A stretch of 64,000 nt of DNA from the NCBI RefSeq assembly GCF_020217425.1, contig NZ_CP084090.1:2108001-2172000 (forward strand), written 5' to 3'. The notes beneath the pieces were generated by a model. That model did no database searches, was not told the origin of the DNA, and worked only from the letters and a program-made list of their open reading frames with translations. The translations under genes were made by a program, and so were the position numbers. Position 1 is the first letter of the stretch, and every line of letters starts with the position of its first letter. The stretch comes from Halomicrobium urmianum. Lineage in GTDB: Archaea > Halobacteriota > Halobacteria > Halobacteriales > Haloarculaceae. Positions 35,789-43,566 of the stretch are shown piece by piece.

Positions 35789-37939
35789 TCAGAGGGCCGG
35801 CAGCAGCGCCTCGAACGCTCGCGCGAGTCCGACGGCCGCCGGCCCGTACTGGACGTACTCGACGCCCGCCAGCAGGTAGAAGGCGGTCGTCGCCCCCGCA
35901 GTCGTGCCGACGGCTGCGGCGACGACGCGGTGGCTCACCCGACCGGGGCGGATGGTCCGACCCGCGACGACGGCGCCCGCCAGCGCGGCCGCGCCCAGAC
36001 CGACCAGCGCGTGGAACTGGAACGCCTCGCCGACGGCCGCGTCGAGCGCAGTCAGCGTTCCGGCCAGCAGCGCGCCGCCGCCCAGCACCGCCAGCCCGTA
36101 CGCGACCACTGCGACGCGGGTCCGAGCCGATACGGCGGCGGCCACCGGCGGCAGGCGAGCGACCAGGTAGACGCCCAAGGGCATCACCGGCAGCACGTAC
36201 CGGGCGGTGATCTGGCTGAACAGTGGCAGCCGCGAGGCGTAGATCACGAGGAACGTGCCGAGCCACGCGACCGCCAGGAGGTCCGTCTGCGCCGCCGGCG
36301 ACAGTCGCCGGACGCTCGACACCGCCGACTTGACCGCTCCGGTCCGTCCCGATCGCAACGCTCCCATCCGTCGTCGGAGCCTCCGCGCCGCGACGACCGG
36401 TGCCGCCAGCAGCGCGCCCAGCAGCGGGGCCGCCTCCAGCACGGCCAGTTCGACCGCTTCGTGTCCGTTCTCGGCGTACCGGAGGCCCGGGATTCGGCCG
36501 CTCCGGACGAGGACGTGCCAGAGCCACTCCCCCTTCTGGATGGCCGCCACTCCCTCCGCGACCGTCGTCCACACGAAGCCCGCGATGTACAGCATCTCGT
36601 CGGTGACGACCGACGGGGGTTCGAAGTCGACGCCGTCGAGTAGACCGCCGCCGGTGGATCCGCCGTCGGTCGATCCGCCGCTACCGCCGTCCCCGCCATC
36701 TGTCCCACCACTGCCCGTGGAATCGCCGTCCCCGCCAGGGCCGGCCCCGTCGGAGGCGTCGCTTCCCGACCCCTCCCCGCCCATCGGGTCGCCGGTCCCG
36801 CCCGCGTCGCCGGACCCTCCCTCTGTCGTCGGGACGAGGCCGTCCTCGCCGACGCTGGGCGTGAGTTCGACGTCGCCCACGCCGACGCCCGGCAGCAGCC
36901 GCGGAGGCCTGATCGGGTTCCCGCTGATCAGGACGTTGGTCACGAGCACGGGCAACAGTCCGAGGGTCAGCCCGACGACACTGGTCGCAAGCCGCCGTCG
37001 CGTGGCCCGTTCGGTCAGCCGGTCGACCGCGGCGAGGCCGACGAACAGGAAGAACCCCTCGAAGGCGTGGACCCACGCGACGAGTCCGGTGGCGCAGTAG
37101 GCACCGGCCAGCGCCAGGTCGCCCCGCCGGCCGTCGGCCCGCCGGCTCGTCGCGAAGCACAGCAGGCCGGCGAAGAGCAGCGCCGTGACGACGACGTGCC
37201 GCTTGGGAATCGTCGCCCAGAACGCGACCGGGCTGGCCAGCGCCGTCGCGACCCCTGCCGCGACGGCCAGCCGCCGCCCCGTCGGTACCAGGATCCGGTA
37301 CGTGAACAGCCCGACGCCGGCCGCCGCGAACAGGCTGGTCCCCTGCAGCGCCACCAGCGGGAGCAGTTCTCGCTCGACGGGTGCCCCCACCGCGACGTGG
37401 ACTGCGAACGCGACGAGCCCGAGCGCCGCGCCGCCGGCGCGAACGGACGGGCGTCCGAACGCGTCCCCGAACAGTCGCGCCAGCCAGACCACCGCCAGGC
37501 TCCACGCGCCGGCCAGCAGGAGGCCCGGCTGGGCGACGACTGCCCCCGCCTCCAGCGCGAGCAACAGGGGTAGCGACAGGACGGCCTGGCCGTAGTTGCG
37601 CCCGTACAGCGTCCCGTCGACCTCGTGGAGGCCGGGCATCGTCCCCATCGTCAGCGAGTACCGGACCTCGTGGATCGCCAGGTGGCCGTCGCCGACCGCC
37701 ACCATCGCGTTCGCCACGGTGTAGGTGTCCGTGACGAAGACGCCGACCCGCCAGGTCAGCGCGAGGACGACGGTCAGTCCGAGCCACAGCGCCAGCCCCG
37801 CCCGGTCGCCGAAGACGAGACGCCCACCGCGACGCGCCCAGTCGCCGACTGGGGATCGGCGCATCTGTTCCCGGATCGTCGCTGCCGACAGGCCCGGGCC
37901 GTCTCTGCCGTCGCTGCCGGATTCGGTCCGCTCGCTCAC
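35789..37939 (-). CDS. Large polytopic membrane protein of the archaellum cluster, GT-C glycosyltransferase-like
   Basis: The 716-residue protein has 11-13 hydrophobic spans and one large Gly/Ser/Asp-rich extracellular loop (about residues 360-450). Early conserved residues DTYTVANAMVAVGDG and the later TARYVLPVMPLGVYL resemble lipid-linked-sugar glycosyltransferases of GT-C type, but no DxD motif is clear, so this is tentative. Its place next to archaellin suggests surface-protein modification. It overlaps the upstream gene by 4 nt (ATGA). Confidence 0.6.
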   Translation of the reverse strand: MSERTESGSDGRDGPGLSAATIREQMRRSPVGDWARRGGRLVFGDRAGLALWLGLTVVLALTWRVGVFVTDTYTVANAMVAVGDGHLAIHEVRYSLTMGTMPGLHEVDGTLYGRNYGQAVLSLPLLLALEAGAVVAQPGLLLAGAWSLAVVWLARLFGDAFGRPSVRAGGAALGLVAFAVHVAVGAPVERELLPLVALQGTSLFAAAGVGLFTYRILVPTGRRLAVAAGVATALASPVAFWATIPKRHVVVTALLFAGLLCFATSRRADGRRGDLALAGAYCATGLVAWVHAFEGFFLFVGLAAVDRLTERATRRRLATSVVGLTLGLLPVLVTNVLISGNPIRPPRLLPGVGVGDVELTPSVGEDGLVPTTEGGSGDAGGTGDPMGGEGSGSDASDGAGPGGDGDSTGSGGTDGGDGGSGGSTDGGSTGGGLLDGVDFEPPSVVTDEMLYIAGFVWTTVAEGVAAIQKGEWLWHVLVRSGRIPGLRYAENGHEAVELAVLEAAPLLGALLAAPVVAARRLRRRMGALRSGRTGAVKSAVSSVRRLSPAAQTDLLAVAWLGTFLVIYASRLPLFSQITARYVLPVMPLGVYLVARLPPVAAAVSARTRVAVVAYGLAVLGGGALLAGTLTALDAAVGEAFQFHALVGLGAAALAGAVVAGRTIRPGRVSHRVVAAAVGTTAGATTAFYLLAGVEYVQYGPAAVGLARAFEALLPAL

Positions 37940-38415
37940 TGCGCCACCTCCACCGTTACGTTCCGTTCATGGATCGTCTGATGGTCCTCGAAGCTCTGGA
38001 CGGCCACGGTCACCTGCGCCTCGACCGGGCCGTCAGGCGCGTCCGGCCCGATACCGACGTCGTCGGGCGCCAGTCGAACGGTCCGCTCGTCGCCGGGCTC
38101 TATCAACCGCTTGGCCTCGGCGGTGAGATCGAGCGCGGGCACCTCCACTCGGTAGATCAACCGCGGCGTCCCCTCGACGGCGTTCACTGCGACGGTCGCC
38201 GCGGGCACCCGGAGGTACCACGTGCCGGTCCCGAATCGGCCGGGGTCGATTCGGAGGTCGTCGGCGGGCAGCGACGCCACCTCGGCGTCGGCCGTCCCGT
38301 CGCCCAGCGCCGTCGGCCGGTGGGTCGGCGCGTCGAGCAGCCCCGCCGGACCGCTCGCAGCGAGCGTCGTGAGGACGATCCCGACGACGGCGACTTCGAG
38401 TGCCCGCACGGACAT
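37936..38415 (-). CDS. Secreted or membrane-anchored protein of the archaellum cluster
   Basis: The 159-residue protein begins with a hydrophobic segment (LEVAVVGIVLTTLAASGPAG) and continues as a beta-rich domain (GTWYLRVPAATVAVN, VTVAVQSFEDHQTIH) likely outside the cell. There is no family I can name. The 4-nt overlap with the downstream membrane-protein gene implies that the two products act together. Confidence 0.65.
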   Translation of the reverse strand: MSVRALEVAVVGIVLTTLAASGPAGLLDAPTHRPTALGDGTADAEVASLPADDLRIDPGRFGTGTWYLRVPAATVAVNAVEGTPRLIYRVEVPALDLTAEAKRLIEPGDERTVRLAPDDVGIGPDAPDGPVEAQVTVAVQSFEDHQTIHERNVTVEVAQ

Positions 38416-38455
38416 GCCCCTACCAAGAGCGATAGGGGCTGATAAAAGGTTCGGG

Positions 38456-39040
38456 CTACAGGCGCACGCCGTCGTCGTCGCCGACGGCGACCAGCAGGTC
38501 CGCGATGGTGTCGTCCGGCGAGAGGTCCGTCGTCCGGACGAGCCGCTTCAGGCTCCCCGGCGGGTACCTGACCGGCACGCTGGACTCGCTCAGCAGGATG
38601 CCCAGCACCTCCTCGACTGGCGTCTCGCTGTCGACCTGCCGCGCGTACCACAGCAGCAGGCTCTCGAAGACGGTGACGATGTCGTTCGAGACCAACTGCT
38701 GCTGGCTGACCGATCCGTCGAACTTCGCCGTCACGTCGAAGCCGTACCGCGAGTTGTTCTCCGCGAACCGCTGCTCTAACCACTCGTGGACCGACGCGTC
38801 GGTCAGCTCCGGCGTCGGGTCGGGCTCCCGCTCCGGCGTCGGGTCGGGCTCCCGCTCCAGCGTCGGGTCCGGATCGGGAGTCCGCGCTCGCTGCCGACCC
38901 GTGTCGGTCCTGACGTCCGGCGAGACCACGTAGCGCCCGTCGTCGATCTCCGTGACGTGCTCGTCGTCGGCGATGTCGAGCTCCTCGGGGGAGAGGATCT
39001 TGCCCTCCTCGGGGTTGACGTCGTCGGGCCCCGGATCCAT
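38456..39040 (-). CDS. Conserved acidic protein of the archaellum cluster (DUF7500-like)
   Basis: The 194-residue cytosolic protein has a conserved N-terminal stretch (PEEGKILSPEELDIADDEHV), a Pro/Asp/Glu repeat (EREPDPTP repeated) encoded by a 24-bp tandem repeat (38811-38858 plus a partial unit), and a conserved helical C-terminal domain (LVSNDIVTVFESLLLWYARQ). I know it only as a companion of haloarchaeal arl genes. ATG 39040 is used; GTG 39049 is possible. Confidence 0.62.
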   Translation of the reverse strand: MDPGPDDVNPEEGKILSPEELDIADDEHVTEIDDGRYVVSPDVRTDTGRQRARTPDPDPTLEREPDPTPEREPDPTPELTDASVHEWLEQRFAENNSRYGFDVTAKFDGSVSQQQLVSNDIVTVFESLLLWYARQVDSETPVEEVLGILLSESSVPVRYPPGSLKRLVRTTDLSPDDTIADLLVAVGDDDGVRL

Positions 39041-39190
39041 GCCAACCACTGTATCGACCAGCCGTATAACTCCGTCGGCGGTTGCGCGAGTGAAGCGGGG
39101 TAGAACACGGAGGGCGAACAGCGTGAGTCGACCGGAGGTCAGTGTTGTGGCTGGGGCGTGGAGAAAGCGAAAATGGAGGTGACGCGTAGT

Positions 39191-39811
39191 TTAGAGGTTG
39201 GTCGCGCTGGTGCCGCTCAGTGATTCGGGCACCACGAGCCGTTCGGTAGTCGCTGTACCGGACGACGTAGTAATTCTCAGAGTCGCGGTTTCACCCTCTT
39301 CAAGATATCCTGGCGCACCACCGGTGGCATCGTCTCCAAGGTTAATTATCATATCGATGCGATCGTCGGGACTGTTGATGACAGGCGACGAGTCATCGTT
39401 GTCCTTGAACGGCTGGGTACTGAAGGTACCGTCAGCGCTGTCAGGGACCGATCCGTCGTCGCTATAAACTAGATTGTATGTCTCGGAGCTGTCGACCCAC
39501 TGCACCGTTACCTCCTCGAGGTCGATGTCGTCTGCACCGGGTGCCTTGGTCGTTGTCAGTGCGACGCGCCCAATCTCGTTGTCGGCGGAGAGATCCGTCT
39601 TCTCGCCAGTCGACGAGAGAACCTGCAACCTATTCGTCACCTGCTCCTGACTCTCCTGGCCGGTCTGTTCCGCCGAGCTCTGGAGGAACCCGGCCGTGTT
39701 GATCAGCACGCCCGCGGCGATCGCCGCGACCAGGACCATCGCGATGAACACGATGAGGGTCCCGATCCCGACCTGACCGCGGTCGTCGTCGTTCGTGAGT
39801 TGCTCGATCAT
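39191..39811 (-). CDS. arlA: Archaellin
   Basis: The 206-residue preprotein has a class III signal peptide cleaved by the prepilin peptidase after DDDRG, then the hydrophobic assembly helix [20 protein letters not shown]. The beta-domain is acidic. It contains no N-X-S/T sequon, so N-glycosylation, usual in haloarchaeal archaellins, seems absent. It is the only archaellin in the window, a single gene with its own promoter (TATA at 39874-39880) and a near-perfect palindrome at 39896. Confidence 0.95.
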   Translation of the reverse strand: MIEQLTNDDDRGQVGIGTLIVFIAMVLVAAIAAGVLINTAGFLQSSAEQTGQESQEQVTNRLQVLSSTGEKTDLSADNEIGRVALTTTKAPGADDIDLEEVTVQWVDSSETYNLVYSDDGSVPDSADGTFSTQPFKDNDDSSPVINSPDDRIDMIINLGDDATGGAPGYLEEGETATLRITTSSGTATTERLVVPESLSGTSATNL

Positions 39812-39895
39812 GGTTGTGTCCCGCCCAGAGTGGCGTTCACTCCGGACTCTACCACCCAAGTGGAAACTAACCAGTAATAAGGATGACCCGCTAAA

Positions 39896-39909
39896 TATCA
39901 CGGCTGAAA
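39896..39909. promoter_or_regulatory. TATC-N6-GATA-like site upstream of the archaellin gene
   Basis: TATC-ACGGCT-GAAA has one mismatch in the half-site away from the gene. It lies about 15 bp upstream of the TATA box at 39874-39880, the same placement as the perfect sites. The rest of the 275-bp gap holds no other feature I recognise. Confidence 0.5.
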
Positions 39910-40086
39910 ACAGACTCTCGCCGCCGATTCCCCGGGATTCAGCGATGAAAACACGACGCTCGACGGTCGAATCTGGTGGTCTACGACGAGCCGCTCACAG
40001 CCGGTTGCGTCGAGTATCGGATTCGATTCCGATCGATGCGGAGTCGTCGGCGCGCCTGCCCGAGGCAGCCGCGGTCGACTGTCGGC

Positions 40087-40362
40087 TCACTCGTAGGTGA
40101 CGAGGCTGTACATCACCAGCAGGAACCCGCAGGTCGTCAGCACGCTGTTGACCAGCAGGAGCGACTTCACGCCGTCGAAGTCAGTGATGAAGGCGCTGAT
40201 CATCGTCGCGGCCGCCCCGGCGACGGCCAGGGAGAATCCCAGCGACAGGTGCAGCATCGCCCGGCGAGACGTCTGGACGTAGGCCCGCACGGCCATCCCG
40301 GCCATCGTCAGGCCGGCGACGACGAACACGAGGGTAGAGGTCGCGTAGAGCAGTTCTATCAT
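40087..40362 (-). CDS. Small membrane protein (DUF7521-like)
   Basis: The 91-residue protein has three hydrophobic helices (ELLYATSTLVFVVAGLTMAG, HLSLGFSLAVAGAAATMISA, LLVNSVLTTCGFLLVMYSL). In haloarchaea such proteins commonly sit beside winged-helix regulator genes, as here, and may sense the membrane or ion state for them. ATG 40362 follows a TATA element (about 40393-40400) by 30 bp, fitting a leaderless mRNA. Confidence 0.68.
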   Translation of the reverse strand: MIELLYATSTLVFVVAGLTMAGMAVRAYVQTSRRAMLHLSLGFSLAVAGAAATMISAFITDFDGVKSLLLVNSVLTTCGFLLVMYSLVTYE

Positions 40363-40413
40363 CGACACCGGTTGCGGGTTTTCGGTTACTCCTAATAAAT
40401 CCACGCACGAAAA

Positions 40414-40427
40414 TATCTCTCGTGATA
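40414..40427. promoter_or_regulatory. TATC-N6-GATA palindrome upstream of the 40087-40362 gene
   Basis: TATC-TCTCGT-GATA is perfect and 13 bp upstream of the TATA element at 40393-40400. It lies in the gap between the winged-helix gene and the small membrane protein. Confidence 0.65.
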
Positions 40428-40503
40428 ACGGTTCTCGATACCGCGATAGTCGTTTTCACGGACGGAAACGGCCGGCGCGCTTGTCGGTCGGCTCCGGCGG
40501 GTC

Positions 40504-40839
40504 TCAGCCCTCGGAGAGCGTCCGCCAGGCCTCGTCGAGCTTGTTGGTCACTTCCGTCCGCTCCTCGACGTGGACCGACAGCTCGTCCTCGAACTCGACC
40601 GTGACCTCCTCGACGTTGCGCCGGTAGACCTTGATGCGGCGCCGGTCGTCGGAGAGGATGTTGTCGTGGAGCTCGAGGAGCCCGTGTTCGGTCAGCTCGT
40701 CGATGCGCCGATAGCACGTCGCGATGGGAATCCCGAGCTCGTCGCTGAGTTCCTGAGCCGATGCCGGTTCCTCCGTCGCGTCGAGGATCTCCGCGCTGTA
40801 TTTGTTCCCCAGCGTCTGCAGGATCTCCGCGGAAGCCAT
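40504..40839 (-). CDS. Winged-helix transcriptional regulator of the motility cluster
   Basis: The 111-residue protein has an ArsR-like winged helix: SAEILDATEEPASAQELSDE, recognition helix IPIATCYRRIDELTEHGLLE and the wing DDRRRIKVYRRN. The C-terminal part is a Glu-rich helix suited to dimerisation. Its place between archaellin and the che genes, and a perfect TATC-N6-GATA site in its own promoter, make it a candidate regulator of motility, comparable in principle to EarA of methanogens. This is inference. Confidence 0.85.
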   Translation of the reverse strand: MASAEILQTLGNKYSAEILDATEEPASAQELSDELGIPIATCYRRIDELTEHGLLELHDNILSDDRRRIKVYRRNVEEVTVEFEDELSVHVEERTEVTNKLDEAWRTLSEG

Positions 40840-40875
40840 CGGTTATCAAGTGGTTAATTCTGTTTACCATAAAGC

Positions 40876-40889
40876 TATCGCCTATGATA
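40876..40889. promoter_or_regulatory. TATC-N6-GATA palindrome upstream of the winged-helix gene
   Basis: TATC-GCCTAT-GATA is perfect, 37-50 bp before the start and directly upstream of the TATA element (CTTTATGG on the minus strand, 40873-40866), that is, over the BRE position. This suits autoregulation by occlusion. Confidence 0.65.
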
Positions 40890-41086
40890 CTGGCCGATAT
40901 CGGGCTACGTACGGGATGCGTACCAGATGAGATACGCGTTCTGATACCGCCACCGTACTGCGATTTCGAGAGTGATAATTCGATTCGTCCGGCGTAGGCG
41001 GTGGTTTCCAGTGGGGGGTTCCGCCGGAGGTATGAGCTGACTGATTGATAGGGAACGGCGAGTCGAGAGCGAACCGATCGCCGGCC

Positions 41087-41812
41087 TCAGAGCGGCGACT
41101 CGTCCTCGCTCATCATCGAGAAGGCGCTGGCGTTCTCGTGGACCTTGATCCCGCCCCAGGAGATCTCCATCGGGTAGATGTCGGTCTCGATGTCCTGCTT
41201 GCGCATCTTCGCGACCCAGACGTAGCGGTTCACGCCGGAGTCGGTCGGCGTCTGGATGAGGTAGATGTTGCCGTCGGTGAGGTAGTTCTCCAGCCCGATG
41301 TCGGTGTCCGGGAAGACCGCTCCCTGCTCGTTGGTCATCAGGGTCGTCAGCTCGTTCTCCCGGAGGATGTCGGTGAACTTCAGGAGGTAGGTCCGCTTCT
41401 CCTTCTCGGTCTCGAAGAACAGCTCGAACATCGCGAGCGAATCGAGCACGAGGCGGTCGTACTCCTCGTCCTCGAGGTCGGAAAGCAGGAGGTCCAGCGA
41501 CGAGGAGAAGTCGTTCTCGCGCAGGAGTACCTGCTTGTCGTACACCTTGATGTCGCCGTTCTCGACGTACTCCGGCCACTTGTCGAAGCCGATCGACTCC
41601 GCGGCCTCGCGGAGGTCCCGCTCGTTCTCCTCGAAGGAGAGGTAGATGCCCTTCTCGTCGAACTGCTCGACGCCGTTGTAGATGTACTGGAGTCCGAGGA
41701 TCGACTTCCCGGCGCCCGGGTTGCCGCTGACCAGGGTCGTCGAGTTCGTCACGATGCCGCCGTTGAGAATCTCGTCGAGGCCGTCGATACCGGTTTTGGT
41801 GAGTTCGATCAT
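41087..41812 (-). CDS. KaiC-like RecA-superfamily ATPase of the motility cluster (CirA-like)
   Basis: The 241-residue single-domain KaiC homologue has Walker A GNPGAGKS (30-37), catalytic Glu pair in SFEENERDL and Walker B YDRLVLDSLAMFE. Haloarchaeal KaiC-like proteins encoded near arl genes (I recall CirA in Haloferax) affect the motile/sessile decision, so a regulatory role with ArlH is plausible. It has its own promoter (GACTTTTTTACTC on the minus strand near 41852-41864) and a half-site TATC at 41879. Confidence 0.85.
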   Translation of the reverse strand: MIELTKTGIDGLDEILNGGIVTNSTTLVSGNPGAGKSILGLQYIYNGVEQFDEKGIYLSFEENERDLREAAESIGFDKWPEYVENGDIKVYDKQVLLRENDFSSSLDLLLSDLEDEEYDRLVLDSLAMFELFFETEKEKRTYLLKFTDILRENELTTLMTNEQGAVFPDTDIGLENYLTDGNIYLIQTPTDSGVNRYVWVAKMRKQDIETDIYPMEISWGGIKVHENASAFSMMSEDESPL

Positions 41813-41917
41813 CGTAGGGCGTTTCGGTATGGGGTGGCTGTCGAACTGCTGAGTAAAAAAGTCTTGTTCACGGCTCACTATCAGGAATCTCGGAAGAATC
41901 GGGCAGCAATCCCGACG

Positions 41918-42349
41918 TCACTCCGCGTGTACGGTGGCCGGGTCCACCCAGACGACGAAGCCGTCGTCCCGCTTGACGACGCCGGTGACCGCGCCGTCGC
42001 CGCCGTCGCCGGGCGGATCGTCGACCCGCTCGTCGTCGACTCCGACGACCTGTTCGACCTCGTCTACCAGCCAGCCGACCGCGTCCCCCTCGGCCGCGAT
42101 GGACGGGTCGAAGACGACGACCCGGCGCTCGGCACCGTCCTCGCCGATGCCGAACACGTCCTTGGGGTTCACGATGGCGGTCGTCCGGCCGCGCAGATCC
42201 ATCACGCCCTCGACGTACGGCGGGGCGTTCGGCACGGTCGTCAGGTCGCCGACGTCGACGATCTCCGTGACGTAGTCGATGCTGACGCAGTACGTCTCGT
42301 CGCCCAGTCGGAACTCCAGTACCTGATCGCTCGCCGCCGTGGTCGCCAT
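41918..42349 (-). CDS. cheW: Chemotaxis coupling protein CheW
   Basis: The 143-residue SH3-like adaptor joins receptors to CheA. It starts at ATG 42349 and contains VLEFRLGDETYCVSIDYVTE, YVEGVMDLRGRTTAIVNPKD and the C-terminal strand GFVVWVDPATV, all family signatures. It is divergent from cheB, and the 152-bp region between them holds both promoters and a palindrome. Confidence 0.95.
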   Translation of the reverse strand: MATTAASDQVLEFRLGDETYCVSIDYVTEIVDVGDLTTVPNAPPYVEGVMDLRGRTTAIVNPKDVFGIGEDGAERRVVVFDPSIAAEGDAVGWLVDEVEQVVGVDDERVDDPPGDGGDGAVTGVVKRDDGFVVWVDPATVHAE

Positions 42350-42392
42350 GACGGACAGTCCCGGAGCGCCGACTTAAGGTTGATCGCCGGGC

Positions 42393-42406
42393 TATCAAAG
42401 TTGATG
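42393..42406. promoter_or_regulatory. TATC-N6-GATA-like site between cheW and cheB
   Basis: TATC-AAAGTT-GATG has one mismatch. It is 13 bp upstream of the probable cheW TATA (CTTAAGG, 42373-42379) and also precedes a TTTATT element (42420-42426) that may serve the cheB-cheA-cheR operon, so it could control both directions. Confidence 0.45.
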
Positions 42407-42501
42407 ACGGGGGCGGTGTCTTTATTTCCGTGCTCGCCACGTTACGGGACAGGAATGGCCAGCGGTTCGAATCGCCGTGGGCGGCGCCCGCGGGGTGACC
42501 G

Positions 42502-43566
42502 ATGACGGGCGTGCGGGCAGTCGTCGCCGACGACTCCCACTTCATGCGGAGCGTCATCTCGGACATCCTCGAGGAGGGCGGCGTCGACGTCGTCGCGGAG
42601 GCCCGGAACGGCCGCGAGGCCGCGGCCCTCGTCGACGAACACCGGCCCGACGTCGTCACCATGGACGTCGAGATGCCCGAGATGGACGGCATCGCGGCCG
42701 TCGAGCGGATCATGGCCGACTGTCCGACGCCGGTGTTGATGCTGTCGGCCCACACCGACGAGAACGCCGACGTCACCTTCGAGGCGCTGGAGGTGGGCGC
42801 GGTCGACTTCTTCACCAAGCCCGGCGGCGAGGTGTCGATGGAGATGTCCCGGCTGAAGGACCAGCTCGTGGACATGGTCCGGTCCGTCGCGGGGGCCGAC
42901 GTGGGCGCGGGCGACGGAGCGTCGCCGACCGGGAGTGGCGACCGGTCGGGAACGGCCACGGCGGCGGAGTCGTACGTCGAGAACCCGACGCTCGTGATCG
43001 GCTCCTCGACCGGCGGTCCGAAGATGGTCGAGCGCGTCCTCTCGGAGCTCCCGCTGGCCGCGGACCTGCGGATCCTGATCGTCCAGCACATGCCCGAGGG
43101 CTTCACCGGGCGCTTCGCCGAGCGGATCGACGCCCGCAGCGACTACGACGTCGACGAGGCGCGCCACGGCGCCCGGATCGGCGGCGGCGAAGCGCTCGTC
43201 GCCGCCGGCGACCGGCACATGCGCGTGACCAACTACGGGAGCGGACGCCTGCGCGTGAAGCTGACGGACGACGACCCGGTCAACAGCGTCCGGCCCGCCG
43301 TCGACGTGACGATGGAGACGGCGGCCGACGTCGTCGACGACCCGCTCGTGGGCGTCGTGCTCACGGGCATGGGCGGGGACGGCGCCGACGGCGTCCGGCG
43401 GATCAGGCAGGCCGGCGGCCACACGATAGCCCAGGACGAGGCGACCTCGGCCGTCTACGGCATGCCCCGGCGCGCGGCCGAGACCGGCTGCGTCGACGAC
43501 GTGCTGCCGATCGAGGAGATCTCCCGGGGCGTCCTCGATGCGATCACACGCGAGGTGACACGATGA
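42502..43566 (+). CDS. cheB: Chemotaxis response regulator protein-glutamate methylesterase CheB
   Basis: The 354-residue protein has a receiver domain (phospho-acceptor Asp55 in VVTMDVEMPEMDG) and a C-terminal methylesterase with the triad Ser in GSSTGGP, His in LIVQHMPEGF and Asp in TGMGGDGADG. It removes methyl groups from receptors when phosphorylated by CheA. Its stop overlaps the cheA start as ATGA. Confidence 0.97.
   Translation: MTGVRAVVADDSHFMRSVISDILEEGGVDVVAEARNGREAAALVDEHRPDVVTMDVEMPEMDGIAAVERIMADCPTPVLMLSAHTDENADVTFEALEVGAVDFFTKPGGEVSMEMSRLKDQLVDMVRSVAGADVGAGDGASPTGSGDRSGTATAAESYVENPTLVIGSSTGGPKMVERVLSELPLAADLRILIVQHMPEGFTGRFAERIDARSDYDVDEARHGARIGGGEALVAAGDRHMRVTNYGSGRLRVKLTDDDPVNSVRPAVDVTMETAADVVDDPLVGVVLTGMGGDGADGVRRIRQAGGHTIAQDEATSAVYGMPRRAAETGCVDDVLPIEEISRGVLDAITREVTR

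Noticed and set aside
41879-41892. TATC half-site upstream of the KaiC-like gene
   Set aside because: Only one half is present (TATC-AGGAAT-CTCG), so it was not counted with the operator set.
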